The notes: generated by a model from the sequence alone, not told the origin. Counted from the first letter of the stretch, positions 30,059-41,587 are shown. The stretch is DNA of 64,000 nucleotides from Catonia carolina (GCA_035578175.1 JAQMRL010000008.1:8904883-8968882), one strand, 5' to 3'. Translations and numbers: made by a program.

Positions 30059-30381
30059 TATTAATATTGTAATTAAAATCATTATTATGTATTATATTTA
30101 TTATAATGTAAGCTTCGGTAAATAGATTTTAAACATTTTAAAATGCAATATTTTAAATCTTATTGACTTTTGAAAATTTAATAATCTAGTTTTAAATTAT
30201 TTAATGACAATTTCCATAAATCATGTAATAAAATTATAATAATTATTATCATAATTAATTAATAAAATTAATTAATCACCGACTGTAATACAGAAACTGC
30301 CGCTTAATGTGATCACGATTAATGTTATAATTTGGTTATTATTATCGTTTCATTTAAATACAGACATGAATTATATAAATA

Positions 30382-31295
30382 GAAGGGCTGTTCAAAAAGT
30401 ATCGGACCTTCCATCCTCCCGCTGAAACGAATGAAGCGCTGGCGGCCAAGCTTAGTGGGGATGAGGAGGGGACTGTCATGCGTGTGCATGCACTGTTTCG
30501 TGTCATGATAAACCTTCCGTCGCCGGCAGTCAGCCTAGTAGTGTAGACCTTTCTGTTGTGCTCAGCGATTTTTATCAAGTTATAAAATGACAGAAAAACT
30601 TGAGCATCATTACTGCATTAAATTTTGCCAAAAGCTTGTCGATCCGCAAGTGGAAACAATTCGCAAGATTCAACAGGCTTTTGGGGAATCTGCCATGAGC
30701 TGTACTCGAATAAAAGAGTGGTACAATCGATTCAAAAATGGTCAAACGTTAGTGGAAAGTGAATCGCATTTAGGCAGGCCATCGACAAGCCGAAATAAGA
30801 AAGTTATTGAGCAAGTGTGAACTTAAGTCACCGAGGACAAAAAGAATACTATCTTAAGGTTCTTTGTCGCCTATGTGATGCTGTACGGTGCAAACGACTG
30901 AATTTGTGGGCAATAAAAACTTGGCAGCTCCATCACGACAATGCACCTGCCCACTCTGCACATCTAATTCAGAGTTTTCTCGCTAAAAACAACACTCCTC
31001 TGGTTTGCCAAGCTCCGTACTCCCTCGACATGGCTCCCTGTGATTTTTGGCTATTTCCTAAGCTGAAATTGCCCCTGAAAGGAACTCGATTTCAAGAAAG
31101 AGAAGACATTAAACAGAATACGACGGCTGAGCTTAACAGCATTCCAAAAGATGCCTTCCAGAAATGTTTTGAACAGTGGGAGATGTGTGTGCATCACCAA
31201 GGAGACTACTTTGAAGGGGATTAGAAGTTTGTAGCTCTAGTTCAATAAATGCACTTTTAATTAACAGTAGTCCGATACTTTTTGAATAACCCTCG
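30382..31295 (+). mobile_element. Internally deleted mariner (914 bp)
   Basis: Ends carry TTCAAAAAGTATCGGAC and its mirror GTCCGATACTTTTTGAA; TA at 30380-30381 and 31296-31297. A different mariner lineage from its neighbour. Confidence 0.9.
30587..31224 (+). pseudogene. Mariner transposase, core deleted
   Basis: Frame one (30587-30820) gives the N-terminal domain, MTEKLEHHYCIKFCQKLVD to GRPSTSRNKKV. After a deletion and frame change, 30817-31224 gives the C-terminal half with HHDNAPAHS and YSLDMAPCDFWLFP. The first catalytic Asp is gone. Confidence 0.88.
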
Positions 31296-31689
31296 TAAAT
31301 AGTAATTGGACTGTTTATTGTAATCATCTGTTCGCTTATTGTTATCATATAATTTGTCATGCAAAAAAAATATGCATTCACTAGAATAGACGAAACAAAA
31401 ATGTTTACCTGTGTCGTCAATTCTAAGAAATCAGTTGGGCGTTTTGGTGACTCATATCCTGTTTGTACCTACTGTATGTACGTACTTTATTCACATATGT
31501 CTTGTAGATCTCATTAGTTGTTTGTTCACCTAGTTGTTCGTTTGTCATTTGTTCTTGCGACTACTGCACTGTTTACTTTTATTTTTTTATTTTTACGTAT
31601 GTTAATGATTTCAATGTGCTTTTATGTAATTTAATTTAGAAGATATTTTTTCATTTGTTTTGTGAAGTTTGTTGTCAATTGAATTTTCA

Positions 31690-31885
31690 AAGTGTAGCAA
31701 GATGTCTGAATCTCAATAGAAATGACGTGATTTAAGCATTAAAGAAAAATTTGACATTTTAGATCGATACAGTAAATTACAAAAAATGAGTCAAAGAAAC
31801 GCTGCTTCTCAACTTGGCGTTTCTCAACCTCTCTTATGTAAAATTTTGAAGAACAAAGACTCCATCTTGTCATTATCAAAGTGTA
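31690..31885 (+). pseudogene. CENP-B/pogo-type helix-turn-helix fragment
   Basis: Reads MSESQ, stops, then RDLSIKEKFDILDRYSKL, MSQRNAASQLGVSQPLLCKI, a CENP-B N-terminal DNA-binding domain typical of pogo/Tigger transposases. No DDE core follows. Probably related to the pogo-like remnant at 7.0-7.9 kb. 31886-32265 has nothing recognised. Confidence 0.7.
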
Positions 31886-32269
31886 ATTATTGGTGTACAT
31901 ATATGATTCAGTAAACACTTATGATAATACAGCGAGTTGTATGCGGTAACTTCTGTGCATCGTGATTACGCGGTCCGTTATTGTTATCAAATCTGTTTCT
32001 GACAAATGTGATTACATTAGGTAGTGGCTACTGTATATAGATATTTATGTAGTTTTTTATTAAATAATTTAATAGTTTCAGGAACTAAAAGTTATATAAG
32101 CTATATATTTTAGTTCTTAGTAGATTAATATAAATAAGTTTTTAATAATTATTGACCAGTGCATATTTGATGATTAGTACATCAGTATGAAATACAGTTG
32201 CCTCATTCTTATCATAATCAATCTTTCCGTTAACTGACTCTTTTTAATGGTAATTTTGTTTTTTTAGTC

Positions 32270-32990
32270 GCATTGATTCCAGATTAGATGAGTCATACAA
32301 TAAAGTATGGTGCAAAGATATGGGAATTTTTAAAAAAGAAGTAAAAGGATTATGCAGCCATGCAAATACGGACAAAAAAATTCAGATCTTGTGATTTGAC
32401 CTTGTTAGGAATGAAATAATCTGGAAAGGAATAAAAAGGTCAAACAGTGTGTTAGATGAATTAGAAAAAAAAGACACTGTTGTGGTTTTTTTTTTTTTTT
32501 TTAGTTTAACGTCCGACTGTTTTGCAAATTGCTACTAATGCAGACGGTGAAGGATGAAATGAATTTTTTGTAACGTATGAAAAAATGCCATGCCCGAGTG
32601 GGATTCGAACCCAAGACCGTGTGATGAGAGGCGAGCACGTTACCAACATCGCCAACGCGGCCGGCTGTTGTGGTATGGACACCTGTGTTGGATGAATGCA
32701 GACTAGTGATATAACGTAATATGGAACTGGGTCCTTAAAGAGAAATGGAAAAGAGGATGCCCATGAAAATGGATGATAATGTCCATTCATGGATGCCCAT
32801 GAAAAGAGGATGAAGTAGAAAAAAGATACTTTTGTGGTATGGACACCTCTGTTGGATGAATGCAGACTAGTGGTGTAACATAATATGGAACTGGGCCCTA
32901 ACGGAGAAATGGAAAAGAGGATGCCCAGCAAAGTAATGGAGGCAAGTAAAGCAGGAGACCCATTGCACCGATTCGAACTGCAACAACCTG
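32270..32990 (+). pseudogene. LINE C-terminal remnant with internal duplication and SINE insertion
   Basis: Degraded reading such as LYGAKIWEFL and LLWYGHLCWMNAD, followed by KRGCPAK, a non-LTR C-terminal end. The part around GGTATGGACACCT occurs twice (32690-32760 and 32836-32910). A SINE splits it at 32487. Confidence 0.55.
32487..32664 (-). repeat. tRNA-derived SINE, copy 3
   Basis: Full-length, with head (B box GGTTCGAATCC on minus), body and T-run tail. Exact 10-bp target duplications CTGTTGTGGT (32477-32486, 32665-32674). Confidence 0.9.
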
Positions 32991-33534
32991 GTGCAGTTTC
33001 ATGGCTTGTCACTCCATTGTGACCCACCGGACTGTCACCGAACCGACCAGAAATACTTCAGTTGCAATGGACAGTTCATGAGAACAGAAACTAATAATGA
33101 TAGTACTTGTGCTGTCTATGTTGAAGAAGAAGAAGAGCGGGAAAAACATGGTTCATGGAAACATAAGTACTGGGTGCTTGAAATATTTAAAAGAAGGATT
33201 GAATACGGCGAATTCCACCGTCTCTTTCACGACTTACTGAAAGACGAGGCTAAGTGTTTTCCTTCATTATCATTATTAGTTGCATTATCGTTCTTCTTGT
33301 TGTCGCGGTAACTAGGATCAGTTGGATCATAAAGAAATAAATACTCCCGTACTGATTCCCGTATCAGACGAACTAATGTCCCATACCCAAGCAAGTGAGA
33401 GGGAGATATGTGGCATAACTACGCATGCGCTCAAAGGTCTTACCGTTGTAATCCAAATCTGAAAACATACTACAGTCGTTGAAATATATATTTTCTAACC
33501 ACCAGAATACGGTAACATAAAACACTTACCAATG

Positions 33535-33575
33535 TTTATAGCGCTTTCGTGTATCTTGTACACATCTTCAGTAAA
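33535..33575 (-). ncRNA. Hammerhead ribozyme motif d in Penelope terminus
   Basis: Minus strand: stem I UUUA/UAAA (4 bp), CUGAAGA (the variable seventh base is A), stem II GUGU-acaagau-ACAC, GAAA, palindromic stem III AGC/GCU, A17. Predicted cleavage between 33539 and 33538. The same unpaired U follows the core as in motifs a-c although the stems differ, which supports a conserved fold rather than recent copying. Confidence 0.72.
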
Positions 33576-33651
33576 TTAACATTTATTACAAGTTAAAATT
33601 TAAAACTTCCTGCTCCTACCATGGTAGATAAGGAATAGTCGATTCTTATAT

Positions 33652-34395
33652 TTAAAACAGTCTTGCCAACTTAATCAGTTGATTGTCGTATTCAATTTGT
33701 GTGTTCATTAATTTCTCCCTGCTATTGTATTTATAAATATAATATTTTTCCAGAATTTCAATTTCATTTTGTTTGTTATTTATTTCTAATATTTCTAGAT
33801 TATTTTTTATATTCGACATATTGTGTTTATTTTTTATCATGTGTTCAGTTACATTGGAGAATTTTCGATTTCCTTTTTTATAGTTAGAATAGTGTTCTGT
33901 AAACCGTTTTTTAAAAGATCTGGTGGTTTTACCGATATATATTTCATTACATTCATTACATTTAATTTTATAAATTCCACATGAATTAAATTGATTATTT
34001 TCTTTTTCTTTATCATTTACATTTGCTTTAATATTATGTTTTTGTAAAATAAATTTTATAGGAAACTGGGGTTTATATGCTATTTTGTATTTATTTTTAT
34101 CGTATATATTGGTAATTTTATGTATTCTATGATTTATGTAATTATATGTAATGTATTTATTACCATTTTTGTTTATTTCTTCTTTATTGTTTAATGGTAA
34201 TAGATGTGTTTTTTTCTAATTGATTTTATGTAAATATTTATTTATTAATCTGTTTATGAAAATATTATTGTAACCGTTATTTCTTGCTATTTCTTTAATA
34301 TAATTTATTTCTTTATTAAATCTTTCTTTATTGTTATATGTGTATATATATGCTCTGTGTATCATGTTATTGTATGTGTTTATTTTATGAAAGCG
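33652..34395 (-). pseudogene. Penelope reverse transcriptase C-terminus plus GIY-YIG endonuclease
   Basis: Reading on minus from about 34395: INTYNNMIHRAYIYTYNNKE and FNKEINYIKEIARNNGY (the segment after the RT domain), one stop near 34218, then YKIAYKPQFPIKFILQKHNI and the endonuclease: SCGIYKIKCNECNEIYIGKT with the GIY and YIG pair, RSFKKRFTEH (catalytic Arg region) and FSNVTEHMIKNKH. This combination of RT and GIY-YIG is unique to Penelope-like elements. The RT core itself is truncated away. One stop aside, the frame is clean to its end at 33652. Confidence 0.88.
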
Positions 34396-34522
34396 CTATA
34401 AACATTGGTAAGTGTTTTATGTTACCGTATTCTGGTGGTTAGAAAATATATATTTCAATTTTAAATAATACGGCTGTTTAAAAATCCTACATAGGATGTT
34501 TAATAAAATAACTACAGTCGTT

Positions 34523-35576
34523 ATCTTGTTTGTTAGTTTACTGCGTGCATAAACGCTTGCTCACAATAATGACTAAAATTATAGACAATGTTATTGGAGT
34601 GGCGCGTATGGGTTGTGCGAGTGAGAGCGTTATACATTCTCTCACTCCCACAGCTAGGGGACATTAGTTCATCTGAATACTATACTTATATTGACACTAA
34701 TTAATTAGCACAGAAAGACCACAAGATGCCAAATAAGCTTGCCAGTTTTCTGAAGTGCGTAGATGATTAATTTTGGTGATGGCGCGTCCGGTTGCATCAA
34801 CGAGTGGTAGGGGTCAGTGCTGTACTAGTTGTGATCAGAGTCACGTCGCTCTCGCAACGTTAAATATCAGCTAACCTGAAAACATTAGTCTGTAATGTGT
34901 TATATATGGTAGGCGTTGATTGTTGTCTTCAATATTTACTATTGAATGTTTTTAACATCGCTGATAGATGATTAATTTATAAGTGATTTAATAGGCAGTT
35001 GGGTACTAAGACACGATATCTACCGACTGAATCTGAACTTTTCGCGCAGCTACACCGACAAGCTTATTTGGTGTCCACTTTATTTTGATCATTCACTGCT
35101 TCTAGCACAACTGTTCAACCCCGTCTGTCAACTCGACCGGCAAAAATGCCTCCAAGAGCATTCTAGTAGGTTTGGTTCAGTTCTGTGCGGTGTAGTCATA
35201 CTGAGTTGAGTTCCATTTACAACAATACATAGCAAAGTTGACTGTGCAGTTCGGTTTTGTTTGGTAATGGTGCAGTGGGTTTCCTGCTTAATAGAGGCCT
35301 GCCGGAAAGCGATTGTATGGATGGAAAGACATGGTGTTTGGGATGTGAAAAACAGCAATAATTGCTGTACAGAATTACAAAAAATGAAATAATCAGGTAA
35401 TTAAGGAACCCAGGGCCTCAGCATTTGTAATCATTGTAATCAACATAGCTATTGAAGTGACCAGATTAATTTTTTTTTAGTACGAACTAGATTGCATATG
35501 TTGAACACCACTCAACTTCAATTCCATTGATGTTCTGAATCTCAAAAGTTAATAGGAAACGAAAGAAAATTATAAA
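34523..35576. other. Intergenic; contains repeat O (34690-34880)
   Basis: 34735-34880 is related to 63850-64000 (shared GTTTTCTGAAGTG and GGTTGCATCAACGAGTGG-like text). The rest has no supported feature. Confidence 0.45.
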
Positions 35577-35578
35577 TA

Positions 35579-36913
35579 CGAGGGCTATTCAGAAAGTAGA
35601 TTACGTTTTGGAATAAAAAAATAACAAATTACAGAAAAAAAAATTTATTATGTACATCTGAAAGAGCAACTTAAACACTACTTTTCTACATAGTCACCAT
35701 ACAAATTGAGGCACTTGTCGTAGCGGTGAACAAGTTTTGAAATGCCTTCATCGTAAAATTCAGCCGCCTGAGATGTCAGCCAGTTAGTCACGCCCGCCTG
35801 CAGTTCCACGTCGTCATCAAAACGTTGTGTTGCAAGCCAGTTCTTCATCTTTGGAAACAAGTGGAAGTCGCTGGGTGCAAGGTCGGGACTATAAGCCGGA
35901 TGAGGAAAAATCTCCCATTTGAATCCATTAAGGACACCTTGAGTGCGATTTGCCGTATGAGGTCTGGCATTGTCATGCAAAAACAAAATTTTGTTCGTCA
36001 GCTTTCCCCGACGTTTGTTTTGAATCGCTCTTCTTAAGTTTTGCAACGTTTGACAATACCTCTCAGAGTTGATTGTTGTACCACGCTCCAAAAAATCGAT
36101 AAGAATAACACCTTTCCTATCCCAAAAAACAGTCGCCATAATCTTCCTTGCAGACAATGTTTGGAGACATTTTCTTGGTTTTTTAGGGGAATGTGTGTGT
36201 CCCCACTCCATAGACTGTAATTTTGTCTCGCAGGTAACATGTTTTACCCACGTCTCGTCTCCCGTTACGATTCGGTCAAGAAATGACTCACCAGCTTTGT
36301 CGTAACCATCAAGAAATGTTAATGATGCAGCCATGCGCTGATCCTTGTGGTCTTCTGTAAGGAGTTTTGGCACCCATCTTGCACAGAATTTGTGGTAGCC
36401 TAGCTTTTGTGTAACAATCTCGTACAGCAAAGTTCTTGAAAATTGTGGGAAACAAAGGGAAAGCTCCGTTATTGTGAAACGGCGGTTTTCACGCACCTTT
36501 TCATTGACTTTCTCAGTCAGTTCATCAGTCACAATGCTCGGTCGACCACTCTTCTCTTCGTCATGGACATTAGTTCGGCCATTCTTAAAGCGAATGCACC
36601 ACTGACGAACTCCACCTTCAGTGATAATGTCATTTCCATACACTGCACACAGTTTCCGGTAAATTTCTATTGGTTTATGGTTGCTTGCCAACAAAAACCT
36701 TATCACAGATCGTACTTCACAACTCGCGGGATTTGCGATTGCAGCACACATTTCAAAAGCTTATAAAAACGGAACGAGCAGCGCGATCACCCTCTCACTA
36801 GCACGGCTGGATAGCCACTGAACGGCAGAACGCCCACATACCAAAATGTCCGCGATTGCCCCGCCCCTTGCGGCAACAGACGAAAACGTAATCTACTTTC
36901 TGAATAGCCCTCG
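35579..36913 (-). mobile_element. Full-length mariner (1335 bp)
   Basis: Termini CGAGGGCTATTCAGAAAGTA mirrored at the right end over at least 25 bp. TA at 35577-35578 and 36914-36915. The 5.7-kb element is a decayed relative. Confidence 0.95.
35678..36751 (-). CDS. Mariner transposase, intact D,D34D frame
   Basis: 357 codons, uninterrupted, MCAAIANPASCEVRSVIRFL to DKCLNLYGDYVEK. N-terminal DNA-binding region with WCIRFKNGRTNVHDEEKSGR, interdomain motif RWVPKLLTEDHK, then catalytic TGDETW, FLHDNARPHT and YSPDLAPSDFHLFP, the latter two Asp 34 residues apart. Length and motifs are complete, so the protein could be active. Distinct from the 17-kb mariner (different terminal repeats and low protein similarity). 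Confidence 0.95.
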   Translation of the reverse strand: MCAAIANPASCEVRSVIRFLLASNHKPIEIYRKLCAVYGNDIITEGGVRQWCIRFKNGRTNVHDEEKSGRPSIVTDELTEKVNEKVRENRRFTITELSLCFPQFSRTLLYEIVTQKLGYHKFCARWVPKLLTEDHKDQRMAASLTFLDGYDKAGESFLDRIVTGDETWVKHVTCETKLQSMEWGHTHSPKKPRKCLQTLSARKIMATVFWDRKGVILIDFLERGTTINSERYCQTLQNLRRAIQNKRRGKLTNKILFLHDNARPHTANRTQGVLNGFKWEIFPHPAYSPDLAPSDFHLFPKMKNWLATQRFDDDVELQAGVTNWLTSQAAEFYDEGISKLVHRYDKCLNLYGDYVEK

Positions 36914-37050
36914 TATTTTCTCATAGCGATAGCGTTTTAAACATGACAGTACTGTAAATTTTGTACTGTATATATTGTAACACTTAAGCCACGGGATTAG
37001 AGTCAATTGTTTGACAGTTTATATGGTGAAGGTTTCGGAGTTAAAATTTT

Positions 37051-37097
37051 AGTAAAGGTAACTACCTTAAAGTACGTAAAGGTAAGTTACCTTTACT
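37051..37097. repeat. 13-bp perfect inverted repeat
   Basis: AGTAAAGGTAACT (37051-37063) and its reverse complement (37085-37097) with a 21-nt loop. No associated gene. Confidence 0.5.
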
Positions 37098-37138
37098 AGG
37101 ATTTGAACCACCAAACTAAAAGTAACTACTTTTATACC

Positions 37139-37510
37139 GTGCGTTCGGAAAGTCGCTGTGCACTGGAATTGTGACTATGGATTTATGAAAATATGTATAA
37201 AGAAATGACTAAGCATTTTGGAAAAAAATTTATTCAATACCTTAATTACATTGTTAAACCGTGATTACATTGTTTATAGAAGGTGTTCGAAATGACCTCC
37301 ATTGGCATCAATACAGCATTGCACTCGTTTCATTTTGTTTGCAAACACCTTTCGCAACTGAAGAACAGTGATTCCTTGAATGTATGCCGTTATTGCGGCT
37401 TTAAGTTCGTCAATCGTGTGTGGTCTGTTCCGATACACAGTTTGTTTCGCCGCACCCCATAAAAAGAAATCGGGGGGAGTCAGATCAGGAGATCTTGCAG
37501 GCCACAAATT
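37139..37510 (-). pseudogene. Tc1/mariner-type transposase C-terminal fragment
   Basis: An end-like sequence GCGTTCGGAAAGTCGC then a minus frame, WPARSPDLTPPDFFLWG to NGGHFEHLL. Only the last catalytic Asp remains; the left part and opposite terminus are missing. Same general type as the 53.2- and 59.1-kb elements. Confidence 0.75.
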
Positions 37511-38335
37511 CTTTGAAATTATTCATTCACCAAACACGTGAATTAACCATACTCTTTCAGGAATGGTCAGCCTGAGTCTGTATAAGACTACACTCCATTC
37601 CCACATCATACATATCATCCTTATCTCATTGGATCATGAAGTTGCTTATTGTTCTAAATTGAACAGATTACAATAATTGATTCAAAATAGTGTTAAATGT
37701 AATTTACCACGTCAAACTGGTAAAAATTATTAAATTACTTTTAACTCATTTATATTGGAATGTAAATTTAACACTTTAAAAAGTGTTAAGTATAGTAACA
37801 TACCTCAAACTGGTAATAATGTGTAATATTATATTTATAACATATTTAATTGTAATTTAACACTTTAAAACTGTAAAAGAAGTTGTTAATTTACATTTAA
37901 CATTTTATTTGTATGTAATTTAACATTTGAAAGAAATAAATGGTGTTATTTTAATAACTAAATCTTTTAATGTATCAGTTTGAAATTTTATAAAACTATT
38001 GTTTGTGTCAATTTAACTTAAAAGGCTACTAGTACATTAATAAGCTAAGGAATTCATTTACTACATCACAGAAATTTGTTTAGGAATATCTAATGTAAAC
38101 TTTGTTTCTTTTAGTGTTAATATAATCTTAGATATAGTTTAGCCTTTAGTAAACATACTGTGATATTTATTTATTTTTAAGAAAATTAGTATTTAAGTTA
38201 TACAGTCATTATATTAAGTCTAGTAATATTCATTATGTGGTTATTTATTGCAAGTTATTTAAGTTAAACCTTTTGTTACCATAAAAAAAAATCAGTTTTT
38301 GAGAAAAGTGTTTTAATCTTCGAGTTTGTAGTTAG
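37511..38335. other. AT-rich, nothing recognised
   Basis: Recurring TTTAACACTTTAAAA-like words give an irregular, non-tandem pattern. Confidence 0.4.
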
Positions 38336-38339
38336 GTCA

Positions 38340-38725
38340 TCAGCCGATAGGCTGGTTTGAACCTGTAGAGGTTTTACTAAGTAAAATGAGGAGTGAGGTG
38401 GTTTACCTATGCCTTCCTCACTGAATGGAAAAGTGCACTTATCAGCATGCAGGGTCCTCTGAAAAGCACATATTTTCCACTCTGCAAATGACACCTTCAC
38501 TTCATTCACCACAGGGTCTGGCTGTATAATGAAAGTCATTTGTACTTTCAGAGGAGATAACTGTGATTAGTGTCTTTTACACCTCTACCTCTTCTGTTCT
38601 TAAATGATTCAGTCATTTAATTGCCTGAACATGTGATAAAAAAACAGAACTATTTGTTTTAGCCCTGCAACGATCAGATTGAGTGTAAATAATTTGACAC
38701 TACACCTGTCTGTTATGGGCAGAAA
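38340..38725 (-). repeat. Repeat N, copy 4 (near full length)
   Basis: From GGTTTGAACCTGTAGAGG to CACCTGTCTGTTATGGGCAG, reverse orientation. Confidence 0.8.
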
Positions 38726-38840
38726 TCTTTGAATATAACTCAGAAATGAATAGTTATAATCCATCCTGCAGGTTGATATCAATTCTATTTTATAATAAAT
38801 TTCACTAACCTTTTTAAGGTGCCTTGGTTTCTATTATCTG

Positions 38841-38883
38841 TCACTTACACATGTTTCGGTGGACCCACCATCATCAGAGTACA
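38841..38883 (-). ncRNA. Hammerhead ribozyme motif b
   Basis: Minus strand: short stem I UACU/AGUG, CUGAUGA (38877-38871), stem II GGUG/CACC with loop GGUC, GAAA, stem III ACAU/GUGU (one G-U), A17. Predicted cleavage between 38846 and 38845. Stem II differs from motif a by a loop base only, so pairing is preserved. Confidence 0.72.
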
Positions 38884-38935
38884 GAAAATGTCATAATATT
38901 GTAAAACTTTAAAATTTTTATTTAAAATCTATACA

Positions 38936-39861
38936 CTTCTGATATACCATCCCATCCACATACACTTCTTGCTTCGTACGCCGACGATACTGTAATATTG
39001 TACTCTGCCGATAATCCCGCTCAAGTATCGTATGTCCTTCAACAGCATATTTCCCTCCTAGAATCATGGCTTACTAAATGGCGGATCAAAGTCAACACTA
39101 CAAAAACGTCTCACATTTTATTTACCCTGCGTAAACGTGTGTCCTCCTTTGTTTCTTTATGACACTCAACTTCACACTTCTGAATCTGTCCGTTATCTAG
39201 GTTTATATCTAGATAAGAAACTCACATGGAGTGTACACGTAGATAAAACGAGAAAGGCACTCCAGGACAGGTTCAAACAGTTGTACAGACTTCTTTCACG
39301 CAAATCCAAGTTACCAACTACGTCCAAATTAACCATTTACAACTCCTACCTTCGACCAATATGGAGCTATGCCAGTCAGCTTTACTGCTGTGCAAAACCA
39401 TCGGTATTGGCAAAGATTCAGCGTTTCCAATCAAAGCTTTTACGGAGGATTGTTACCGCCCCATATTATGTAACCAATAGAACGCTACACTTAGACCTAA
39501 ACGTACCCTACATAAATGACGTTTTCTTAAAACTATATACAAAATTTAGGAAGAAACTCATGAACAACCATAACCCATTGATCTCAAACCTGGCTACGCA
39601 GACTCTCCCAAACAATCCAATAAGACTTCTGAAACGTCGATGGAGCCGGGACCTCATCTACTAACGTAGTACTGTAATTGACTATCCATTTCGATGTTCT
39701 AAATGCTGCACTTAATGCTACACTTGTCTATTCACGTCGGAGTTCTGTCACTGGACTGTGTCACCACTCACGTTTGTATACCATGTTAATTTTTCTCAAA
39801 TTTTGTGATATCACATTCACTGATTGTTTCCAACGGATTATGAATTTCATAAATAGAAAAA
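38936..39861 (+). mobile_element. 5'-truncated jockey-like non-LTR insertion
   Basis: 12-bp target duplications AAAATCTATACA (38924-38935, 39862-39873) and an A-run at its 3' end mark a typical target-primed insertion inside the Penelope-derived copy. Confidence 0.85.
38944..39664 (+). pseudogene. Jockey-like reverse transcriptase fragment
   Basis: Opens with LLASYADDTVILYSADNP (catalytic YADD at about 38977-38988), then WLTKWRIKVNTTKT; a frameshift near 39135 leads into SVRYLGLYLDKKLTWSVHVD, YNSYLRPIWSYASQLY and the end KRRWSRDLIY. This is the end of the RT and the thumb and C-terminus of a jockey-type ORF2. Confidence 0.85.
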
Positions 39862-40049
39862 AAAATCTATACAAGATATTACATCTTCAGTCATCTATAT
39901 AAAACTAATTTCGTATTGAGTTCTAATCTATCCCTTCTCATATTTATTATAGATGACAGCAGCAATCAATATCACTTCATCATTCTTAAATTTGATTTGT
40001 TCATTTAAAATGTCCTGCTTTTGCTCTTTTAAATGTTTATAAATATGGA

Positions 40050-40443
40050 ACCTCCCATAACAGACAGGTGGAGTGTCAAATTATTTACACCCAATCTGTT
40101 AGTTGCAGGGGTAAAATAAATAGTTCTTTTTCGTATCACATGTTCAGCCAATTAAATGACTGAATCATTTAGAACAGAAGAGGTAGAGGTGTAAAAGACA
40201 CAATCAGAGTTATCTCCTCTGAAAGTAATGAATTTCATTATACAGCCAGGCCCTGTGGTGAATGAAGTGAAGGTGTCATTTACAGAGTGGAAAATATGTG
40301 CTTTTCAGAGAGCCTGGCGTACTGATAAGTGTATTTTTTCATTCAGTGAGGAAGGCAATTGTAAACCACCTCACTCCTTGTTTTATTTAGTAAAACCTCT
40401 ATGGGTTCAAACCAACCTTTCGGCTGATGACCTAAACAACAAA
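40050..40443 (+). repeat. Repeat N, copy 5 (full length)
   Basis: CATAACAGACAGGTGGAGTG to GACCTAAACAACAAA, the most complete plus-strand copy. 40444-40942 shows nothing recognised. Confidence 0.8.
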
Positions 40444-41049
40444 TATGGAACATCTCATATTTTTAAATCTTTTTTGTATTTTCTTTATTCCTTTGTTTTA
40501 TTACTCGTATATTGATGTGTCTATCTTACAAAACTTATGTTTTCCCTCTTTTATATGATTGGTATGACGATAAAAATCATTTCAGTTATTTTTTTTACAT
40601 TGTATTCCAAGATAACTACCCTTAATGTCTACTTTGCAGATAAATATTTTGGTATCCAAAAGATATTTTGGTAACAAAAAGGTTTAGATGATGATCTTTA
40701 AAATATTTTGGTGCCTATTACCGTACTGTAATTTTGTTATATTTTTTGGTAGAATTTACTTTTAGTTTTTCTTTTTTGTGGTTGTTTAATATTTTTAAGG
40801 ATTTGAATTGTGTTAATAATTTTAGTAAAATTGTAGAATACATTTTATATATATTTAGAAATCCAGTAAAGAATTACTTATTTCTAGTAATGTAATCTTG
40901 TCATAAATGATTAAATATTGTTATCTTCTATCATATTTATTATATAGGGTCATCACAAAAGAGTGGGGGTTTTGAACATGGATTAAATAAAAACAGAAAT
41001 ACTTACAGTTGATGTTTTTTTTATCAAATTTGTGGTCTCATTTTACATT

Positions 41050-41400
41050 ACTAATAAATTTCAATTTGTGCGCCATTGGTTGTTCGGCAAATGTCCAACT
41101 GATGCTCAGTTTGTGACCAAACGTTAGTTAACATATCTTCTGTTACGGTTGTCATTGCTAAGTTAATCCTTTCCTTTAAGTGATTTTGGTCATGAGTATT
41201 TTTTAAATAAATAACAATTTTGATGTACCCCCACTAGAAAAAATCATGAAGTGTCAGGTCTGGACTCTTTGGAGGCCAGGGTATAGGTCCTTGCTTGCCT
41301 ATCGATCGATGAGGAAATATTTCATTCAAAGCCTGGGTGACAAATGCACTAAAATGTGGGGATGCGCCATCTTGTTGGAAATAAATTGTTGTATGTCTTC
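41050..41400 (-). pseudogene. DD41D-type transposase C-terminal half
   Basis: Minus reading YFQQDGASPHFSAFVTQAL, then IPWPPKSPDLTLHDFF, a stop in place of Leu/Trp context, GYIKIVIYLKNTHDQNHLKE and LDICRTTNGAQIEIY. The second and third catalytic Asp are 41 residues apart, the spacing of the DD41D group. Stops make it inactive. Confidence 0.75.
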
Positions 41401-41587
41401 GAGTTCATCTAGCTGAGAAAAGCAATAATTGTTTAACAAATCGAGGTACTAAATTCCTTCTATATATATATATATACTATTTTCTGCAAAGACTAACAAA
41501 CAACCCTATTACACGATTTTTCATCATACCACACCAAATATTAACTTTTGGTGAGTTACTGTTGTTTCTCAAAAATCATGGAGGTTT

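Larger units (their letters stand above)
33481..34510 (-). mobile_element. Penelope-like element (1030 bp, 5'-truncated) with GIY-YIG domain
   Basis: Exact 12-bp target duplications ACTACAGTCGTT (33469-33480, 34511-34522). Long inverted ends (33485-33555 versus 34380-34455) carry hammerhead-region sequence. The interior encodes on minus the end of a Penelope polyprotein. The inverted-end structure is typical of 5'-truncated Penelope insertions. Confidence 0.88.
38760..39955. mobile_element. Penelope-derived element, copy 2, split by a LINE insertion
   Basis: Left arm with hammerhead text at 38790-38935, then a 926-bp non-LTR insert, then the middle text TTACATCTTCAGTCATC to about 39955 as in the 22-kb copy. 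The opposite arm is absent. Confidence 0.65.
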
